A stretch of 64,000 nt of DNA from Proteus myxofaciens ATCC 19692 (lineage in GTDB: Bacteria > Pseudomonadota > Gammaproteobacteria > Enterobacterales > Enterobacteriaceae), in NCBI RefSeq assembly GCF_001654855.1, contig NZ_LXEN01000155.1, positions 1-64,000 on the forward strand. The letters run 5' to 3'. The translations under genes were made by a program, and so were the position numbers. This document shows, one piece after another, positions 48,310 through 56,285 of this stretch. The notes beneath the pieces were generated by a model. The model saw only the letters and a program-made list of their open reading frames with translations. It was not told where the DNA came from and did not search any database. Each line of letters opens with the position of its first letter. The stretch's first letter is position 1.

Positions 48310-49218
48310 ATGGCAAAAAGTAAAATGAATGACTTGCACGCTTTTCTTATCGTTGCTCAAGAGCAAAGTTTTACGAAAGCAGCCGCAAGACTCGATGTAA
48401 CACCCTCGGCTCTAAGCCATACAATACGGCTTTTAGAAGAGCGATTAGGAATTCGGCTTCTTACAAGAACAACTCGAAATGTTTCTGTGACAGAGGCCGG
48501 TGCACAATTAATGAATGCTATCAGCCCATTATTTGAACAGATTAATATTGAGCTTAACGCATTAAATGAGTTACGAGATAGTCCTAGGGGGACTATTCGT
48601 CTAAGTTGTACTGATGATCAAATAGAAACTTATATTCGCCCCATGTTGAATAACTTTTTACAAAAATACCCTGATATCACATTAGAGATGTATGTGGATT
48701 ATGGTTTTACAAACGTCGTTGAAGAACGTTTCGATGCGGGAATACGCATTGGCGATGATATTAATAAAGATATGATAGCGGTACGTATTGGTCCTGATTG
48801 GCGTTTAATTACAGTGGCCTCTCCTGCTTATTTTGAACAACACCCAAAACCTAAATCCCCTGACGATTTATCTCAACATCAATGTATTAATATTCGACAT
48901 CGCGCTGCGGGTTCTATTTATGCGTGGGAATTTAATCAGGATGACCATATAACAAGTATAAAGGTAGAGGGGCAACTCGTTTTTAATAGTACTTTACATC
49001 AATTAAATGCAGCTCTTGATGGTATGGGAATAGCCTATATTCCAGAATCGTTGGCAGAACCTTATATTTCACAAGGTAAACTACAATCAGTATTGACAGA
49101 TTACAGCCCTTACTTTGAAGGTTTCCATCTGTATTATCCAAACCGTCGCCAGTCTTCTCCCGCTTTTATGGCTTTTGTAGAAGCAATAAGGTATCGACCT
49201 AAGGAGTATCGCAAATAA
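48310..49218 (+). CDS. LysR-type regulator of the MFS/hydrolase module
   Basis: 302-residue LysR regulator. DNA-binding helix-turn-helix at the N-terminus (NDLHAFLIVAQEQSFTKAAA, then RLDVTPSALSHTIRLLEERL), followed by a CrgA/DmlR-type effector domain (GTIRLSCTDDQIETYIRPML, FDAGIRIGDDINKDMIAVRI). Its divergent position to the MFS transporter suggests it controls that gene and the hydrolase. The inducer is unknown. Confidence 0.88.
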   Translation: MAKSKMNDLHAFLIVAQEQSFTKAAARLDVTPSALSHTIRLLEERLGIRLLTRTTRNVSVTEAGAQLMNAISPLFEQINIELNALNELRDSPRGTIRLSCTDDQIETYIRPMLNNFLQKYPDITLEMYVDYGFTNVVEERFDAGIRIGDDINKDMIAVRIGPDWRLITVASPAYFEQHPKPKSPDDLSQHQCINIRHRAAGSIYAWEFNQDDHITSIKVEGQLVFNSTLHQLNAALDGMGIAYIPESLAEPYISQGKLQSVLTDYSPYFEGFHLYYPNRRQSSPAFMAFVEAIRYRPKEYRK

Positions 49219-49317
49219 AGATAAAATATAATCATTCCATATTTTTTGTATTATCATAGTTAAACTTACTATATGAACAATACGTCTGTTTTTCGCTCAA
49301 AACAGCCATTTAAATTT

Positions 49318-49433
49318 TACATGTGGGCAGGTTCGTTGGCCTCACTCAGCCAGTCGGGTCACATACTGATTTATGTTCCCTGTTTATCTTCCCTTGCCGC
49401 CTTCCTGCATCTTGAATTGCGTTATATATAAAG
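49318..49433 (+). repeat. Yersinia/Serratia-type intergenic palindromic repeat
   Basis: A higher-G+C block containing CTCACTCAGCCAGTCGGGTC, then TTGCCGCCTTCCTGCATC and TTGAATTGCGTTATATATA. This resembles, from memory, the non-coding palindromic repeats scattered in Yersinia and Serratia genomes. A second fragment of the same motif (GCTGCAACTTGAAAC) lies at 49495-49509. It directly precedes the foreign-looking rlmF gene. It fills most of the 348-base gap 49219-49566. Confidence 0.5.
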
Positions 49434-49566
49434 AGCAGGACATTCTGGCATAAGCTCTGAATGCAGGCTTAATACGGTTTCATCCCGAGCTGTTAGCTGC
49501 AACTTGAAACCTATATGGTATATGGTATCGTACGCGTCAGAAATACCTTTAAGAGAACCTTTCACG

Positions 49567-50532
49567 GTGGAAAAAAAGAAAACCTTCCTGCAGCAGAAAA
49601 GCGGCTTGCATCCGCGTAACCGTCATCGTTCACGCTATGATTTCCCGGCACTGATCGCTAGTTGCCCTGCACTGGAGCCGTTCATCAAGCCGAACGCTTG
49701 GGGCGACATCTCGATAGATTTTGCCGATCCTGCGGCGGTTAAAATGCTCAACCGTGCATTACTGCAACATTTTTATGGCATTGAACACTGGGACATTCCC
49801 GCCGATTATCTGTGCCCGCCGATCCCCGGGCGTGCCGACTATTTACACCATCTGGCCGACCTGCTGGCGACCAGCAACGGCGGTGAGTTCCCTCGCGGTA
49901 AAGGCGTGGCGATCCTTGATGTGGGTGTTGGTGCCAACTGTATTTATCCGATTATTGGCCTGCGTGAATACGGCTGGCGTTTTACCGGTTCGGAGATTAA
50001 TCCGATATCGCTCAATTCGGCCAAAATGATCGTGGAGATGAATCCGACACTGAGAAACGGCGTGCGTCTGCGTTTACAAAAACACCCCGAATGTATTTTG
50101 AACGGCATCATCGGCGTGGCAGAGAAATTTGATGCCATACTGTGTAATCCACCGTTCCACAGCTCTGAACAGGAAGCGCAAGCCAGCACCCGTCGCAAAC
50201 TGCACAAGCTGGGTAAAGGCGAGGTAGCCGACACGCCGGTACAGAACTTTGGTGGCAAAAATAAAGAGCTATGGTGTGAAGGCGGTGAAGAAGCCTTTGT
50301 GCGTAAAATGGTAGAGGAGAGCGTTATCCTGGCGCAAAACTGCCTGTGGTTCACCTCGTTGATTTCTAAAAATACGACCTTACCTTCGATTTATCACGCG
50401 TTGAAGCTGGTGGGTGCGGCCGAAGTCCGCACCATTGAAATGGCGCAGGGGCAAAAAATCAGTCGCTTCGTCGCCTGGACTTTCCACGATGCACAACGGC
50501 AGGTCGCCTGGGCGACAGAACGCTGGCGTTAA
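49567..50532 (+). CDS. rlmF: 23S rRNA (adenine-1618-N6) methyltransferase RlmF, foreign-looking
   Basis: SAM-dependent methyltransferase that modifies A1618 of 23S rRNA. About 321 residues from a GTG at 49567 (MEKKKTFLQQKSGLHPRNRH); ATG 49522 or TTG 49504 would add up to 21 residues coming from the upstream repeat. Motifs: HPRNRHRSRYDFP, PPIPGRADYLHHLADLL, the SAM loop ILDVGVGANCIYPIIG, catalytic CNPPFH, and ELWCEGGEEAF. G+C and codon choice (CTG, GCG, CGC) are markedly higher than in all neighbours. The protein reads like Serratia/Yersinia RlmF. A recent transfer is likely. Confidence 0.92.
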   Translation: MEKKKTFLQQKSGLHPRNRHRSRYDFPALIASCPALEPFIKPNAWGDISIDFADPAAVKMLNRALLQHFYGIEHWDIPADYLCPPIPGRADYLHHLADLLATSNGGEFPRGKGVAILDVGVGANCIYPIIGLREYGWRFTGSEINPISLNSAKMIVEMNPTLRNGVRLRLQKHPECILNGIIGVAEKFDAILCNPPFHSSEQEAQASTRRKLHKLGKGEVADTPVQNFGGKNKELWCEGGEEAFVRKMVEESVILAQNCLWFTSLISKNTTLPSIYHALKLVGAAEVRTIEMAQGQKISRFVAWTFHDAQRQVAWATERWR

Positions 50533-51143
50533 TTTCCCTGGTGCCGATTATTTAATCGGCACTGATAAAACTTAGCATTTCCCTTTCAATTTCTGCATGT
50601 TGCGTTATTTTCAATATGTCTTCTAATACTAAAAATCTTAAAAAAGTTATTTATTCAAAATACAATACTTACCTTACTTAATTGATATTTTAATCCGGTA
50701 TATATAGAGCTCAAGCTGCGGTTTGAATGAATAAGGGTATATGACCACATTATAAACACATTAAAGGAGATGCATGGTTCGGAGGAAATCATTCAGGCTT
50801 GGAATGACGCAAGGAGCAGCTTGTTTGAATATACATCCCATGAGTCTCCTTTCCTCCCTCCTGTTTTAAATGACGGGCAGAAATAGCAGCCTCATATTCT
50901 CGCAGTACTCACTGCGGCATTATTCATCAAATCCGTTTCTACTAAAATCCATCGTACTTGAAGAGGATCGGAAGTAATTCACGGTCAAACAGCTTAGTCA
51001 GCCCCCATTTATTGGCGCTTAGAATTGTTCGTAATCCTCTATCAGCAGCGAGAACATCAGGTGGGGGTTGGGTAATACAAGTGGCAGTGACCGTGAATGT
51101 CCTATCTTCGCTCAAAGCTGACTACTAAATTAGAACTAATAAA
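50533..51143. other. Gene debris and hairpin downstream of rlmF
   Basis: A hairpin GTGCCGATTA with TAATCGGCAC (50541-50562) ends rlmF without a T run. Then follow 170 bases of native-looking AT-rich DNA, and from about 50720 a patch of higher G+C with short open frames only (39 codons at 50770, 31 codons at 50774 behind AAAGGAG). I see no complete gene. It looks like the worn remains of inserted DNA. Confidence 0.45.
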
Positions 51144-51347
51144 TTAACCAACTATAGCGTACTCACCTTCAATAAAATCCTCTCCGTCATTTTCGTATTT
51201 CACAAGATGACATTTGCCAAGTAAACCATATTGACTAACGACACAGTGAACACCGTGAGAACTATTTGAGCCTTGGTGTTTGTTTTGTCTTCGTTTGTAG
51301 CTGGACGCTTTTTCTAGAAAACCATCTTTTACTGTGCTATCTAACAT
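51144..51347 (-). CDS. Small hypothetical protein, doubtful
   Basis: A 67-codon open frame on the minus strand. The protein is hydrophilic, ends DGEDFIEGEYAIVG, and has two cysteines; I recognise no family. No ribosome-binding site is seen before its ATG. On the plus strand an in-frame stretch to the stop at 51391-51393, ending EMEEAQKAEEE, looks like the tail of a lost gene, so this area is probably degraded. Confidence 0.3.
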   Translation of the reverse strand: MLDSTVKDGFLEKASSYKRRQNKHQGSNSSHGVHCVVSQYGLLGKCHLVKYENDGEDFIEGEYAIVG

Positions 51348-51406
51348 GAGAATACGTGAAATGGAAGAAGCGCAGAAAGCGGAAGAGGAATAATTGTGAT
51401 TGTTGT

Positions 51407-51443
51407 TAAACGGGCTGTACTAATTAACTATCTCGCCCGTTTA
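51407..51443. terminator. Hairpin in the debris region
   Basis: TAAACGGGC (51407-51415) pairs with GCCCGTTTA (51435-51443). It follows the coding-like tail that stops at 51393, as a terminator would. Confidence 0.45.
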
Positions 51444-51488
51444 ATATAATGGATGATTATGCGAACCTTGGTAACTTAATGCAGATAG

Positions 51489-51509
51489 ACCGCAAATCTT
51501 GCGGTTTTA
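51489..51509 (+). terminator. Short terminator-like hairpin
   Basis: ACCGCAA (51489-51495) pairs with TTGCGGT (51499-51505), followed by TTTAT. Plus-strand orientation; it belongs to no intact gene. Confidence 0.45.
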
Positions 51510-51579
51510 TCGCCGACTCAGGTAACATACGTTTTGTATAAAAATATTCGCCGTCACAATTGCAATAGAAATAATAAGC

Positions 51580-52395
51580 TTAATCTCTTATTAGATAATC
51601 CTTATCAATAATAAAGAGATTTTTATTCTCATTATATTTCGTATTGATATCCCAAACACCATCATTAAGCTTTATTCCATTAACCCCAAGATACTCAAAT
51701 GCATCCAAAGTATACGTCCATCCAACTTGATTTAGTTTAGCAAAATCTGTCTCTTGGCCAGCTGTAATAAGTCTTATATTAATACCAAGTTTTTTATAGA
51801 ATTCACTTTCCCACTCTTTAATTGAATTATTCTCTGGCTCAGTGATACTGTTTGCACTCATAATATTTTTGTTTTTTTCTAAGTCGTAAAACTGTGTCGA
51901 AGCTTCTCCGCCATGAAAACCAATCAAAGCATTTTTACTTATGTATTTATTTCTTCCCGCGACAAAAACATAGTTAGCTGCTGACGAGTAAACTCTGTCT
52001 TTTACTTCAACATCCAATTTATTTTTATAAATCAGTTCTCCGAAGCATAATCCCAGTGACGTAACACCACCAAGAGAGTCTATTTTAATTAATTTTATGT
52101 TCGGATTTTCAGAAAGCAGTTGATTAACTCTCAATAGACCGCTATGTGAGATATAACCATCATAGCTAATTGTATTATCCATGTGTTGTACTTGAACTAA
52201 TTTTTCTAAATCTGATTTCTTATCACCGATGATGTACTCTTTTAAAATTTCGTCTGCTTGTAACCCTTCCTGTTGTTTGATTGAGTGCCCGTCGCCACAT
52301 ATCAGTTCGAAATCCTTTTCCGTTTCAGAATCACAACCAGCGAGGAGTAAACAGTTACTAAATATAAACGCAAGCTGAATATTTTTTGATGCCAT
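51580..52395 (-). CDS. ClpP/crotonase-fold lipoprotein A (COG3904-like)
   Basis: 271-residue predicted lipoprotein: lipobox LLLAGC with lipidated Cys near 21. The middle of the protein carries a ClpP-like core: IDSLGGVTSLGLCFGELI, then RVYSSAANYVFVAGR (candidate nucleophile Ser) and ALIGFHGGEA (candidate His). The C-terminal third GWTYTLDAFEYLGVNGIKL matches its neighbour at 52822-53550, so the two are paralogues. Both flanking cysteines of the usual CxSxC are missing here. Function and substrate are unknown. It is followed by nothing on the minus strand and preceded by a small lipoprotein gene 22 bases away. Confidence 0.75.
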   Translation of the reverse strand: MASKNIQLAFIFSNCLLLAGCDSETEKDFELICGDGHSIKQQEGLQADEILKEYIIGDKKSDLEKLVQVQHMDNTISYDGYISHSGLLRVNQLLSENPNIKLIKIDSLGGVTSLGLCFGELIYKNKLDVEVKDRVYSSAANYVFVAGRNKYISKNALIGFHGGEASTQFYDLEKNKNIMSANSITEPENNSIKEWESEFYKKLGINIRLITAGQETDFAKLNQVGWTYTLDAFEYLGVNGIKLNDGVWDINTKYNENKNLFIIDKDYLIRD

Positions 52396-52417
52396 AGCTG
52401 TCTCCTATAAAACAATA

Positions 52418-52633
52418 TCAATTAGACATAAAGTTTTCCATCATTCTACTATCACTTTGTTGTTCTATTTTATCGCGCTGCATGTGAAATTCCTTAAGAC
52501 AATCTGCGTATTTGTCAGTCCCTTTCTGGTAGCCAAACTTATCGCAGTATGACTGGTCCTGATTAAATTGTTGCTCTGGTGTAATACAACCTGATAACAA
52601 AAAAACAACGCCCAAAATAATAATTTTTTTCAT
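52418..52633 (-). CDS. Small lipoprotein
   Basis: 71 residues: MKKIIILGVVFLLSGC signal with lipobox LSGC, then a short mature part with CDKFGYQKGTDKYADCL, two cysteines that could form a disulfide, and a Gln/Asp/Met-rich tail. This YG-x-GT-x-A-C pattern occurs in small lipoproteins of phages and accessory regions; I cannot name the family. GGAGAGG precedes the ATG. It forms an operon with the lipoprotein at 51580-52395 (22-base gap). Confidence 0.75.
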   Translation of the reverse strand: MKKIIILGVVFLLSGCITPEQQFNQDQSYCDKFGYQKGTDKYADCLKEFHMQRDKIEQQSDSRMMENFMSN

Positions 52634-52647
52634 AGCCTCTCCTGGTT

Positions 52648-52707
52648 AAATAGTTAAAATCTATCATTAAATACTTTTTCATCATTGAGTTAATTTATAT
52701 TACAGCA
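52648..52707. repeat. Direct repeat copy 1 in the lipoprotein promoter region
   Basis: About 60 bases beginning AAATAGTTAAAAT and containing TAAATACTTTTTCATCATTG, repeated 89 bases further on at about 80 percent identity by eye. It lies just upstream of the minus-strand lipoprotein pair. Confidence 0.85.
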
Positions 52708-52736
52708 ATTTAATTAATGTTTATTAACACTAAATT

Positions 52737-52795
52737 AAATAGTTAAATATATTATTAAATACTTTTTCATCATTGCATTGCTTTATATTACAATG
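52737..52795. repeat. Direct repeat copy 2 in the lipoprotein promoter region
   Basis: Second copy, AAATAGTTAAATA, again with TAAATACTTTTTCATCATTG and TTTATATTACA. It ends about 27 bases before the plus-strand lipoprotein gene. The pair suggests that a promoter segment was duplicated along with the flanking paralogues. Confidence 0.85.
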
Positions 52796-52821
52796 GCTTC
52801 TTTTATAAACTGGAGTGTAAA

Positions 52822-53550
52822 ATGGAGTATAAAATCATGACGAAAAAATTAATTCCTCTATCAATAGCTATAATGACAATAGCAGTATCGGCTTGTAACA
52901 CTAAAAACTCTTCCATAAAAAAGGAAGATGAGCTAAAAATATTTACATCAGGTGATAAAATATTCTATTCTGGTAATATTAGTGAGTCTGGATATGAAAA
53001 AGTTCACGCCTTGGCTAGCAACTCAGATATTTCTACTCTTGTCATTAACAGTCGTGGCGGTGATATTGTTCCTGGTATGAAGTTAGGTGAACTGGTATTC
53101 GATAAAAAGTGGGATGTCCAGGTTCAAGATTATTGCTTCTCCTCCTGTGCAAATTACATTTTCCCAGCAGGGAAAACTAAATACATTTCAAAGTTCAGCC
53201 AATTGGGGTGGCATGGTGGGGCAACACAGCAGTTTGATGAAGACATTATTCCAAAAGAAAAGAATGATAGAGAAAGATTTACCCAAATACTTACTGGGCT
53301 TATAGAAACTGAAACAGCCTTTTTTAAAAAAATCAATGTTAATCAAGAGTCTACGATATACGGACAAATTGCTTTTAATCATCTAGAGATGATTAAAGCA
53401 CACAGCATCAACTGTATAGGATGGAGCTACTCAATTGATGGCATGTCTGCATTTGGGATGAAAAATATTGTACTGATAGATGGTGAGTGGGAGCCAAGCA
53501 CATCTTTTGAAAATAGCTGCATCCATATCTATGATAAAGTAAAATTATAG
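52822..53550 (+). CDS. ClpP/crotonase-fold lipoprotein B (COG3904-like)
   Basis: 242-residue predicted lipoprotein (lipobox VSAC, Cys near 25), homologous along its whole length to the minus-strand protein at 51580-52395. It shows the fuller ClpP-like signature: INSRGGDIVPGMKLGELV, then YCFSSCANYIFPAGK (CxxC-flanked candidate Ser) and QLGWHGGATQ (candidate His). GWSYSIDGMSAFGMKNIVL ends the domain. Two starts are possible, ATG 52822 (GGAG 6 bases upstream) and ATG 52837 (second GGAG 8 bases upstream). The second gives a more usual signal peptide. COG3904 proteins are predicted periplasmic serine hydrolases of unknown role. Confidence 0.78.
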   Translation: MEYKIMTKKLIPLSIAIMTIAVSACNTKNSSIKKEDELKIFTSGDKIFYSGNISESGYEKVHALASNSDISTLVINSRGGDIVPGMKLGELVFDKKWDVQVQDYCFSSCANYIFPAGKTKYISKFSQLGWHGGATQQFDEDIIPKEKNDRERFTQILTGLIETETAFFKKINVNQESTIYGQIAFNHLEMIKAHSINCIGWSYSIDGMSAFGMKNIVLIDGEWEPSTSFENSCIHIYDKVKL

Positions 53551-54287
53551 TAATATAAAAACGATAATATCCCCGTCTGAATAGTCCGTTTGACGCAGTG
53601 TTCGGTTTAATTTGTTGCGGTATAAACTCCTTGCCTAATCCTTTTGCAACATAGCGTTATGCATTATGTGCATACCCTAATAACGATATTTTTATTATTA
53701 CGTTTTTATTCAAACTTTATAATAAAAATTATATTCAAAATAAAATAATAGTGAAAAATAGAAAAATTAGGAGGTATTTTTCTTAATTTCATAAGGTAAT
53801 ACATATCTCTATAAGGTAATGCCATTAAGTAAAGATAAATAATTAATACCTCCTAAAATTAATTTTCTATTTTGGGAGGCGTATAATTGAATTTTTAATT
53901 ACATAACTTTGTAGTGGCGCTAGTCTTATCAAGATATCTTTCCAATTTCTCAAATAAATCCCTCGCTACATCTTCCGTCATATGCGTCCTAACAGGCTCT
54001 CGTCTAATAGTCTTCATGTTGCTAATTAGTTTTTGGAGAGTATAGCAGGGTGTGGGATGTAAGATAAAACACACTCACTAAAAACTGTAATATATTGATT
54101 TATTTGTCTTGTGTTGTCATGTTTTGACGTGTATTTTCACATAAATAGCATGGTAATTAAAATGTAACCACTTGATTTATAATTATAATTAACTTCTATA
54201 GAGCTTTTTATAATAAAGTGGTATTCTTCTTCTATGTTTTTCCAACATAAAACATATCGAATATAAAAGGTTGTAAGGAAGTAATAA
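53551..54287. other. Gap with inverted and tandem repeats before grxD
   Basis: A 737-base gap. It holds a perfect 12-bp inverted repeat TTAGGAGGTATT / AATACCTCCTAA (53767-53778 and 53845-53856). Inside it are two copies of ATAAGGTAAT exactly 20 bases apart (53791 and 53811). Further on is a 40-codon open frame on the minus strand (53895-54017). The last 200 bases are the AT-rich promoter region of grxD. Confidence 0.55.
53895..54017 (-). CDS. 40-residue open frame, possible gene remnant
   Basis: MKTIRREPVRTHMTEDVARD followed by LFEKLERYLDKTSATTKLCN. The composition is protein-like (amphipathic helix with Glu, Arg and Lys), but there is no good ribosome-binding site and no family that I know. 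It may be the end of a lost gene of the inserted DNA, or a real small protein. Confidence 0.3.
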   Translation of the reverse strand: MKTIRREPVRTHMTEDVARDLFEKLERYLDKTSATTKLCN

Positions 54288-54626
54288 ATGACGACTATTG
54301 AGAAAATTGAACGCCAGATCAAAGAAAACCCGATTATTTTATATATGAAAGGTTCACCTAAGTTACCAAATTGTGGTTTTTCTGCGCAGGCAGTTCAAGC
54401 AATTTCAGCATGTGGTGAGCGTTTTGCTTATGTCGATATCCTACAAAATCCAGACATTCGTTCTGAATTACCAAAATATGCTCATTGGCCAACATTCCCA
54501 CAATTATGGGTAGATGGTGAATTAGTTGGTGGATGCGATATTATTTTAGAAATGTATCAACGTGGCGAGTTACAGAAGTTACTAAAAGAAACTGCTGATA
54601 AATACCGAGACGATGAAGCAGAATAA
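54288..54626 (+). CDS. grxD: Monothiol glutaredoxin GrxD
   Basis: CGFS-type monothiol glutaredoxin, 112 residues (E. coli 115). It binds a 2Fe-2S cluster with glutathione, alone or with BolA proteins, and takes part in Fe-S delivery. The motif KLPNCGFSAQA has the cluster Cys at 29; WPTFPQLWVDGELVGGCDI is the glutathione-binding part. AAGGAAG precedes the ATG. It restores the conserved backbone after the inserted region and fits the Fe-S theme with suf. Confidence 0.96.
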   Translation: MTTIEKIERQIKENPIILYMKGSPKLPNCGFSAQAVQAISACGERFAYVDILQNPDIRSELPKYAHWPTFPQLWVDGELVGGCDIILEMYQRGELQKLLKETADKYRDDEAE

Positions 54627-54661
54627 TTAATACCATTTTTGCGATTAATTATTTGTCGATA

Positions 54662-54696
54662 TAAAAAGCCAGTTTTATAAAAACTGGCTTTTTTTG
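54662..54696 (+). terminator. Terminator after grxD
   Basis: AAAAAGCCAGTTT pairs with AAACTGGCTTTTT (54663-54692 region), followed by more T. Strong; it also faces the end of rnt. Confidence 0.9.
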
Positions 54697-54717
54697 TTAA
54701 AAAAAGAGAAACGCTAA

Positions 54718-55356
54718 TTAAGGGGTAGGTAAAGGCCAGCCACCTAGTTTTTTCCAGCGATTAACTAATTCACAAAAAAGTAAAGAAGTGCGATTAGTGT
54801 CGTATAAAGCTCCGTGAGCTAATTTACTATCAAAAGGGATACCCGCTGTAATGCAGGCTTTTGCTAAAATAGTTTGGCCTAATACTAAACCGCTGAGCGC
54901 TGCGGTATCGAATGTCGCAAAAGGATGAAAAGGATTGCGTTTTAATCCAGAACGTTCAGCAGCTGCCATCACAAAGCTATGATCAAAGGTGGCATTATGA
55001 GCGACGATAATGGCACGATTACAATTTGTCTCTTTCATGCCTTTTCTTACCATTTTAAAAATAGCATGAAGTGCTTCATATTCACTGACGGCACCACGAA
55101 GCGGATTTTTAGGATCAATACCGGTAAATTCTAATGCTGAGGGTTCTAAATTAGCGCCTTCAAAAGGGTCAACATGAAAATGTAAGGTATTATCAGGTTG
55201 TATCCAACCTTGCTCATCCATTTTTAATGTAATCGCGGCAATTTCAAGAAGCGCATCTGTTTTTGCATTAAATCCACCTGTCTCAACATCTATAACAACA
55301 GGGTAATAACCGCGAAAACGGTTACAAAGCTCATTAGGGCTATTTTTATCAGGCAT
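54718..55356 (-). CDS. rnt: Ribonuclease T
   Basis: DEDD-family 3'-5' exoribonuclease that trims the 3' ends of tRNAs and other stable RNAs. 212 residues (E. coli 215). The acidic motifs are [20 protein letters not shown] (ExoI), [12 protein letters not shown] (ExoII) and [16 protein letters not shown] (ExoIII). It follows gloA on the same strand, with a terminator in between, the same order as in E. coli. Confidence 0.96.
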   Translation of the reverse strand: MPDKNSPNELCNRFRGYYPVVIDVETGGFNAKTDALLEIAAITLKMDEQGWIQPDNTLHFHVDPFEGANLEPSALEFTGIDPKNPLRGAVSEYEALHAIFKMVRKGMKETNCNRAIIVAHNATFDHSFVMAAAERSGLKRNPFHPFATFDTAALSGLVLGQTILAKACITAGIPFDSKLAHGALYDTNRTSLLFCELVNRWKKLGGWPLPTP

Positions 55357-55410
55357 TAAACTTATACTTATCTGATTAAAGTAAGAGATCAGAAATTAAT
55401 CAATAATCAA

Positions 55411-55445
55411 AAATCAGAGAGGCCGTAAAATTGCCTCTCTGATTT
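55411..55445 (-). terminator. Terminator after gloA
   Basis: AAATCAGAGAGGC (55411-55423) pairs with GCCTCTCTGATTT (55433-55445). On the minus strand it is followed by TTTGATT. Confidence 0.85.
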
Positions 55446-55453
55446 AAATAAAA

Positions 55454-55861
55454 TTAGTTACCAAGTGCGTGGCTTGCATCTTTGTTTTCGATTAATTCAA
55501 TTTTGTATCCATCTGGATCTTCAACAAAGGCAATAATAGTAGTTCCGCCTTTTACGGGACCGGCATCTCGAACGACATTACCACCGGCTTGGCGAATTGC
55601 CTCACAAGTTGCTGCAACATCATCAACACCTAATGCAACATGACCAAAAGCGGTACCCATCTCATAACTATTAACACCCCAGTTATAAGTCAATTCAATG
55701 ACGGCGCCACTGCTTTCATCACCATAGCCAACAAAAGCTAACGAGTATTTATATTCCTCATTTTCATTGGTGCGCAGAAGTTGCATACCTAATACTTGGG
55801 TATAAAAATCGATAGAGCGTTGTAAATCGCCTACACGGATCATGGTATGAAGTACTCGCAT
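55454..55861 (-). CDS. gloA: Lactoylglutathione lyase (glyoxalase I)
   Basis: Converts the methylglyoxal-glutathione hemithioacetal to S-lactoylglutathione. 135 residues, the same as E. coli GloA, which uses nickel. Metal ligands lie in [13 protein letters not shown] (H5), the Glu of [20 protein letters not shown] (His) and YKIELIE (Glu). GAGG stands 6 bases before the ATG. An upstream reading extension is not part of the gene. Confidence 0.97.
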   Translation of the reverse strand: MRVLHTMIRVGDLQRSIDFYTQVLGMQLLRTNENEEYKYSLAFVGYGDESSGAVIELTYNWGVNSYEMGTAFGHVALGVDDVAATCEAIRQAGGNVVRDAGPVKGGTTIIAFVEDPDGYKIELIENKDASHALGN

Positions 55862-56045
55862 ATAAACCTCTTATATTTTTTGACTCATTAAACCCAACAG
55901 AAAAAACTGACGGTCTAATACTATAACGCGTTAAAGCCCTAAAGTTCAATTTTAGTGCTCAAACAGATGTTAGTTATCAGTTACGCAGAAGATAATTCTA
56001 TTAACTATACTCTATAGTAACAAATAAGCAGGGAGGAATAATCAA

Positions 56046-56285
56046 ATGTTAGAACAATTAGAATTTTTCGATATTCCTAGTCCATGTATTGGGCGTTGTG
56101 AAATGAATGCACAAGGTTATTGTATGGGTTGCTTTCGTAATCGACAAGAACGTTTTAATTGGTCAACGATGAACCAACAAGAAAAAAGAAATACGCTACG
56201 GTTATGCCGCCAACGTTATTTAAGAAAAATTTCTAAAACAGAGATACAAATAGAGATAAAAAATAATCAATTAAATTTATTTTGA
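56046..56285 (+). CDS. ydhL: DUF1289 protein YdhL
   Basis: 79 residues, the same length as E. coli YdhL. The conserved cysteine motif SPCIGRCEMNAQGYCMGCFR suggests a metal or Fe-S/zinc site. This is followed by a helical W-x-x-M part and RLCRQRYLRK. The function is unknown. AGGGAGGA gives a strong ribosome-binding site. Order gloA-ydhL-slyA follows E. coli, except that nemRA is missing. Confidence 0.92.
   Translation: MLEQLEFFDIPSPCIGRCEMNAQGYCMGCFRNRQERFNWSTMNQQEKRNTLRLCRQRYLRKISKTEIQIEIKNNQLNLF

Noticed and set aside
49273-49431. 52-codon open frame before rlmF
   Set aside because: It is the translation of the intergenic repeat (ends LAAFLHLELRYI), a well-known kind of spurious frame in Yersinia-type repeats.
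50770-50889. Two overlapping short frames behind AAAGGAG (39 and 31 codons)
   Set aside because: The ribosome-binding site is too close to either ATG and neither peptide looks like a folded or membrane protein; treated as debris.
53620-53680. Integron attC-like strings (GCCTAAT and GCGTTATGC)
   Set aside because: The two strings do not form the paired outer and inner boxes of an attC site, and no integrase is present.
53819-53842. Seven-codon frame after AAGGT in the repeat region
   Set aside because: Too short and without conservation evidence; the ribosome-binding-like AGGAGGT is part of the inverted repeat and is too far away.
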